Under the pieces are notes generated by a model, which was given only the letters and a program-made list of their open reading frames with translations, made no database searches and was not told the DNA's origin. Position numbers and translations under genes: made by a program. A stretch of 6,725 bases of DNA from an uncultured Bacilli bacterium (GTDB lineage Bacteria; Bacillota_I; Bacilli_A; RF39; UBA660), in the NCBI GenBank assembly GCA_947632415.1, contig CANRPB010000074.1:1-6725 (forward strand), read 5' to 3'. The number at the start of each line of letters is the position of its first letter. Within the stretch, counting starts at the first letter, position 1. This document shows, piece after piece, positions 5,213 to 6,725 of this stretch.

Positions 5213-5875
5213 CCCTAGTTTATAAGCATTTTGAGGGTATGTCGCATTCTTGACTAAGGTTTCATTTTCATCATTAAATGGATGTATAGATACAAAATCT
5301 AATATAAAAATAGGAATTAATACTAGTAAATCGCATGATTCATTATTAACTAATTCATTATAATTTTTACATAAATCTTCAATTGCAATTGGAGTTTCAA
5401 CAGGAGATAGAGGTGTAAATCTTATTTTCTTTTCTCCTTTTTCATTTTCTTCTTCAATATAGTTTTGAGAATTTTTAAACTTACCACCATAATTGTAACC
5501 TGTGTATTTATATAAATCCCTGTGTAATTGTAAAATTGTATTTTGAGTAATGTCAATAAAATTATAATTCTCATGAATTAAAGATAATACATCTCTATAA
5601 CCAGCAATTTCTTCCTCATTTCTATTTTTAGGTTCTAACTTTTGATTTACTATTTCATTTATTCTTTTATCAGTAGTATAAATACCTTCAATTTTATTCG
5701 ATGAAGAAGTGCTTTGAATTTTAGCAACTTTTAATAAAGTATCTAAAATATCCTTTTTAGTTTCTAATAAATAGGATTGTTTTCCTCTATACTCATGAAT
5801 TTTACTTATCAAGCTAATAATATTACTATTAGATATAATGCTATTATATTCTTCTAATAAATTAAATTTTCTCAA
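5201..5875 (-). pseudogene. Fic-family protein truncated in its active-site loop
   Basis: Fic enzymes transfer AMP or another nucleotide monophosphate from a nucleotide to protein hydroxyls. Residues 57-64, SSSNKIEG, match the inhibitory (S/T)xxxE(G/N) helix placed N-terminally, as in class II Fic proteins. The Fic core follows: LHRDLYKYTGYNYGGKFK (117-134), TPLSP (154-158) and DFVSIHPFND (193-202) with the catalytic His198. The motif should continue as GNGR, but reads ENETLVKN and stops 22 residues past the HPFND motif. The anion-binding Gly-Asn-Gly-Arg and the C-terminal helices or winged-helix domain of intact proteins (often 300 or more residues) are therefore missing. The start is TTG 5875 with GAGGA about 10 bases upstream; nearby ATGs are out of frame. 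Promoter and operator are intact. It is probably catalytically dead, though the inhibitory helix and core remain. Confidence 0.8.
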
Positions 5876-5876
5876 A

Positions 5877-5932
5877 TTGCATCATTCCTCTTTTATTTGC
5901 ATCATTATATCATAAAGTGATGCAAATAACAA
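5877..5932 (-). promoter_or_regulatory. Fic promoter with inverted-repeat operator
   Basis: On the minus strand TTGTTA (complement of 5927-5932) and TATAAT (complement of 5904-5909) are spaced exactly 17 bases. Across them lies a perfect 11-bp inverted repeat, TATTTGCATCA (5894-5904) and TGATGCAAATA (5918-5928), with a 13-base centre. One arm covers part of the -10 box and the other abuts the -35, so a bound protein would block the polymerase. A third half-site, TTGCATCATT (5877-5886), lies beside the start codon. The repeated TTGCATCA units suggest a dedicated repressor, not identifiable here. Confidence 0.75.
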
Positions 5933-5960
5933 TTACATACTGAATCTTCTTTTAAGAAAT

Positions 5961-6084
5961 TTGTAGGTTTGTCAAACAAAAGTGACAGAGTCACGACAAA
6001 CCAACGATAGATTATTTTAATTTGTTAAAATAATCTATCGTTGGTTTGTCGTGACTCTGTCACTTTTGTTTGACAAACCTACAA
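5961..6084. mobile_element. Foldback (MITE-like) element, perfect 60-bp inverted repeats
   Basis: Positions 5961-6020 and 6025-6084 are exact reverse complements with only TTTG between them. If the element proper is 5963-6082 (GTAGG...CCTAC, 120 bp), it is flanked on both sides by AATTT (5958-5962 and 6083-6087), a likely 5-bp target-site duplication. Each arm can also fold on itself: GGTTTGTC (5966-5973) pairs with GACAAACC (5995-6002), enclosing GTGAC-AGA-GTCAC. It has no coding capacity, so it would have been moved by a transposase supplied in trans. It cuts the 3' end of the Fic gene to its right. The perfect arms imply a recent origin or an assembly fold-back artefact. Confidence 0.72.
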
Positions 6085-6579
6085 TTTATAAAATTGAATA
6101 TAATCCGTCATAAATGCTTTAACATCTTTAGCTTCAGGAGCATACCAATAAACTTGATATCCATCTTTAAAACTAGTTCCAACATTTACTGATGTTTTTC
6201 GATAATCATAGGATACGTTTAGATTTCCTTTTTCACAAACAAAACGATGAATATCTTTAATTCTTTCATGACTTATAGACAATCTATCAAAAAATAAATG
6301 GTCATCTATAGTATAAGTATCATGTGCAGTTTGATTTTCTAAAAGAGAAGATTGTTTTAATTCTGTGCTAGTTAAATTAAGCAAATATAAGATAATCGAA
6401 GAGTCATTTTCATTACTATAATTAAATAAAATTTTAAGATATTTTTCAAAATTTAATCCAGTTTCTTCCATATGGTATAAAACATTATCATTAAGTTTAA
6501 TCTTAGAAACAAATTCAAGTATATTAAAATATTTAACTCTTTCCTCGTTAATCCAATCTTTATTCACAATTTCTTTCAT
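6079..6579 (-). pseudogene. Second Fic-family fragment, interrupted by the foldback element
   Basis: A 166-residue protein whose C-terminal part resembles the first half of a Fic domain: HERIKDIHRFV (104-114), SYDYRKTSVNVG (123-134, the substrate-flap region) and VYWYAPEAKDVKAFMTDYIQFY (143-164). The HPFxxGNGR catalytic motif that should follow is absent. The last codon TTG and the stop TAG come from the foldback element. Joining the flanks across the element and one AATTT continues the frame as KFLKRRFSM and then a stop, so the gene had probably lost its catalytic half before the insertion. The start ATG 6579 has AAGGGG five bases upstream and a strong promoter. This is a different Fic from the one beside it: the sequences do not align as copies. 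As it stands it cannot be an active Fic enzyme. Confidence 0.68.
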
Positions 6580-6603
6580 AAAATCCCCTTCTTTTTGGCA
6601 CTT

Positions 6604-6632
6604 ATCTTAACATTTTTTTGCATTTTAGTCAA
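6604..6632 (-). promoter_or_regulatory. Strong sigma-A promoter for the second Fic fragment
   Basis: On the minus strand TTGACT (complement of 6627-6632) is followed by a 17-base spacer and TAAGAT (complement of 6604-6609), with TG one base upstream of the -10 box (extended -10). The leader of about 20 bases runs into AAGGGG. No inverted repeat overlaps it, unlike the neighbouring Fic promoter. Confidence 0.75.
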
Positions 6633-6725
6633 TAGAATGATTTAAAATCTAAAAATAAAATTGAAAGTTCCCGTTATATTAAAAATGGGAAATAAGTCAT
6701 TAAAATATTTATGCCGAGAAAACTT

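Noticed and set aside
5894..6084. CRISPR-like repeats around the Fic operator and palindrome
   Set aside because: There are too few units, spacing is irregular and the arms are inverted, not direct. An operator and a foldback element explain them.
6668..6691. TTCCCGT/ATGGGAA hairpin near the right edge
   Set aside because: The stem is only 7 bp with one wobble pair, and no T-tract follows on either strand. It is probably chance in AT-rich DNA.
6633..6725. Partial gene at the right edge
   Set aside because: I see no open frame with a supported start or recognisable protein on either strand in these about 90 bases.

Overview
The window is very AT-rich (roughly 70% or more by eye) and uses the standard bacterial code with strong AGGAGG-type ribosome binding sites and AT-rich intrinsic terminators. 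This points to a low-GC Firmicute or relative, or its prophage. No rRNA, tRNA or housekeeping gene is visible, so the host cannot be named more closely.

Left part (1-2442, all minus strand): a diversity-generating retroelement (DGR). In transcription order it holds an unrecognised 162-residue gene, an accessory variability determinant (avd), a non-coding template repeat (TR) with an Asn-codon-rich core, a structured spacer, and a DGR-type reverse transcriptase that runs off the left edge. The TR would be copied by the RT-Avd complex into cDNA with errors at adenines, and the product would overwrite the variable repeat (VR) of a target gene. No VR or target gene is visible here, so the target must lie outside the window. 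The TR-to-RT spacer contains a nested hairpin followed by a T-tract, which may set the 3' end of a separate TR RNA.

Middle (2443-5121): divergent from the DGR are two small XRE-type helix-turn-helix regulators on the plus strand, each ending in an intrinsic terminator. Convergent to them, on the minus strand, is a C5 cytosine DNA methyltransferase split into two overlapping frames (motifs I-VIII, then IX-X). Upstream of it is a phage-like metallophosphoesterase with its own terminator. The repressors, orphan methylase, phosphoesterase and DGR together suggest a prophage or related mobile element.

Right part (5201-6725, minus strand): two different Fic-family genes, both broken. One stops abruptly inside the catalytic HPFxxGNGR loop; the tail that follows looks foreign and may mark the end of the mobile element. 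The other is cut by a 120-bp foldback element, a perfect palindrome of 60-bp arms around a 4-base loop, flanked by AATTT on both sides as expected of a MITE insertion. The first Fic gene keeps a clear promoter overlapped by an 11-bp inverted-repeat operator; the second keeps a clear promoter and ribosome binding site.
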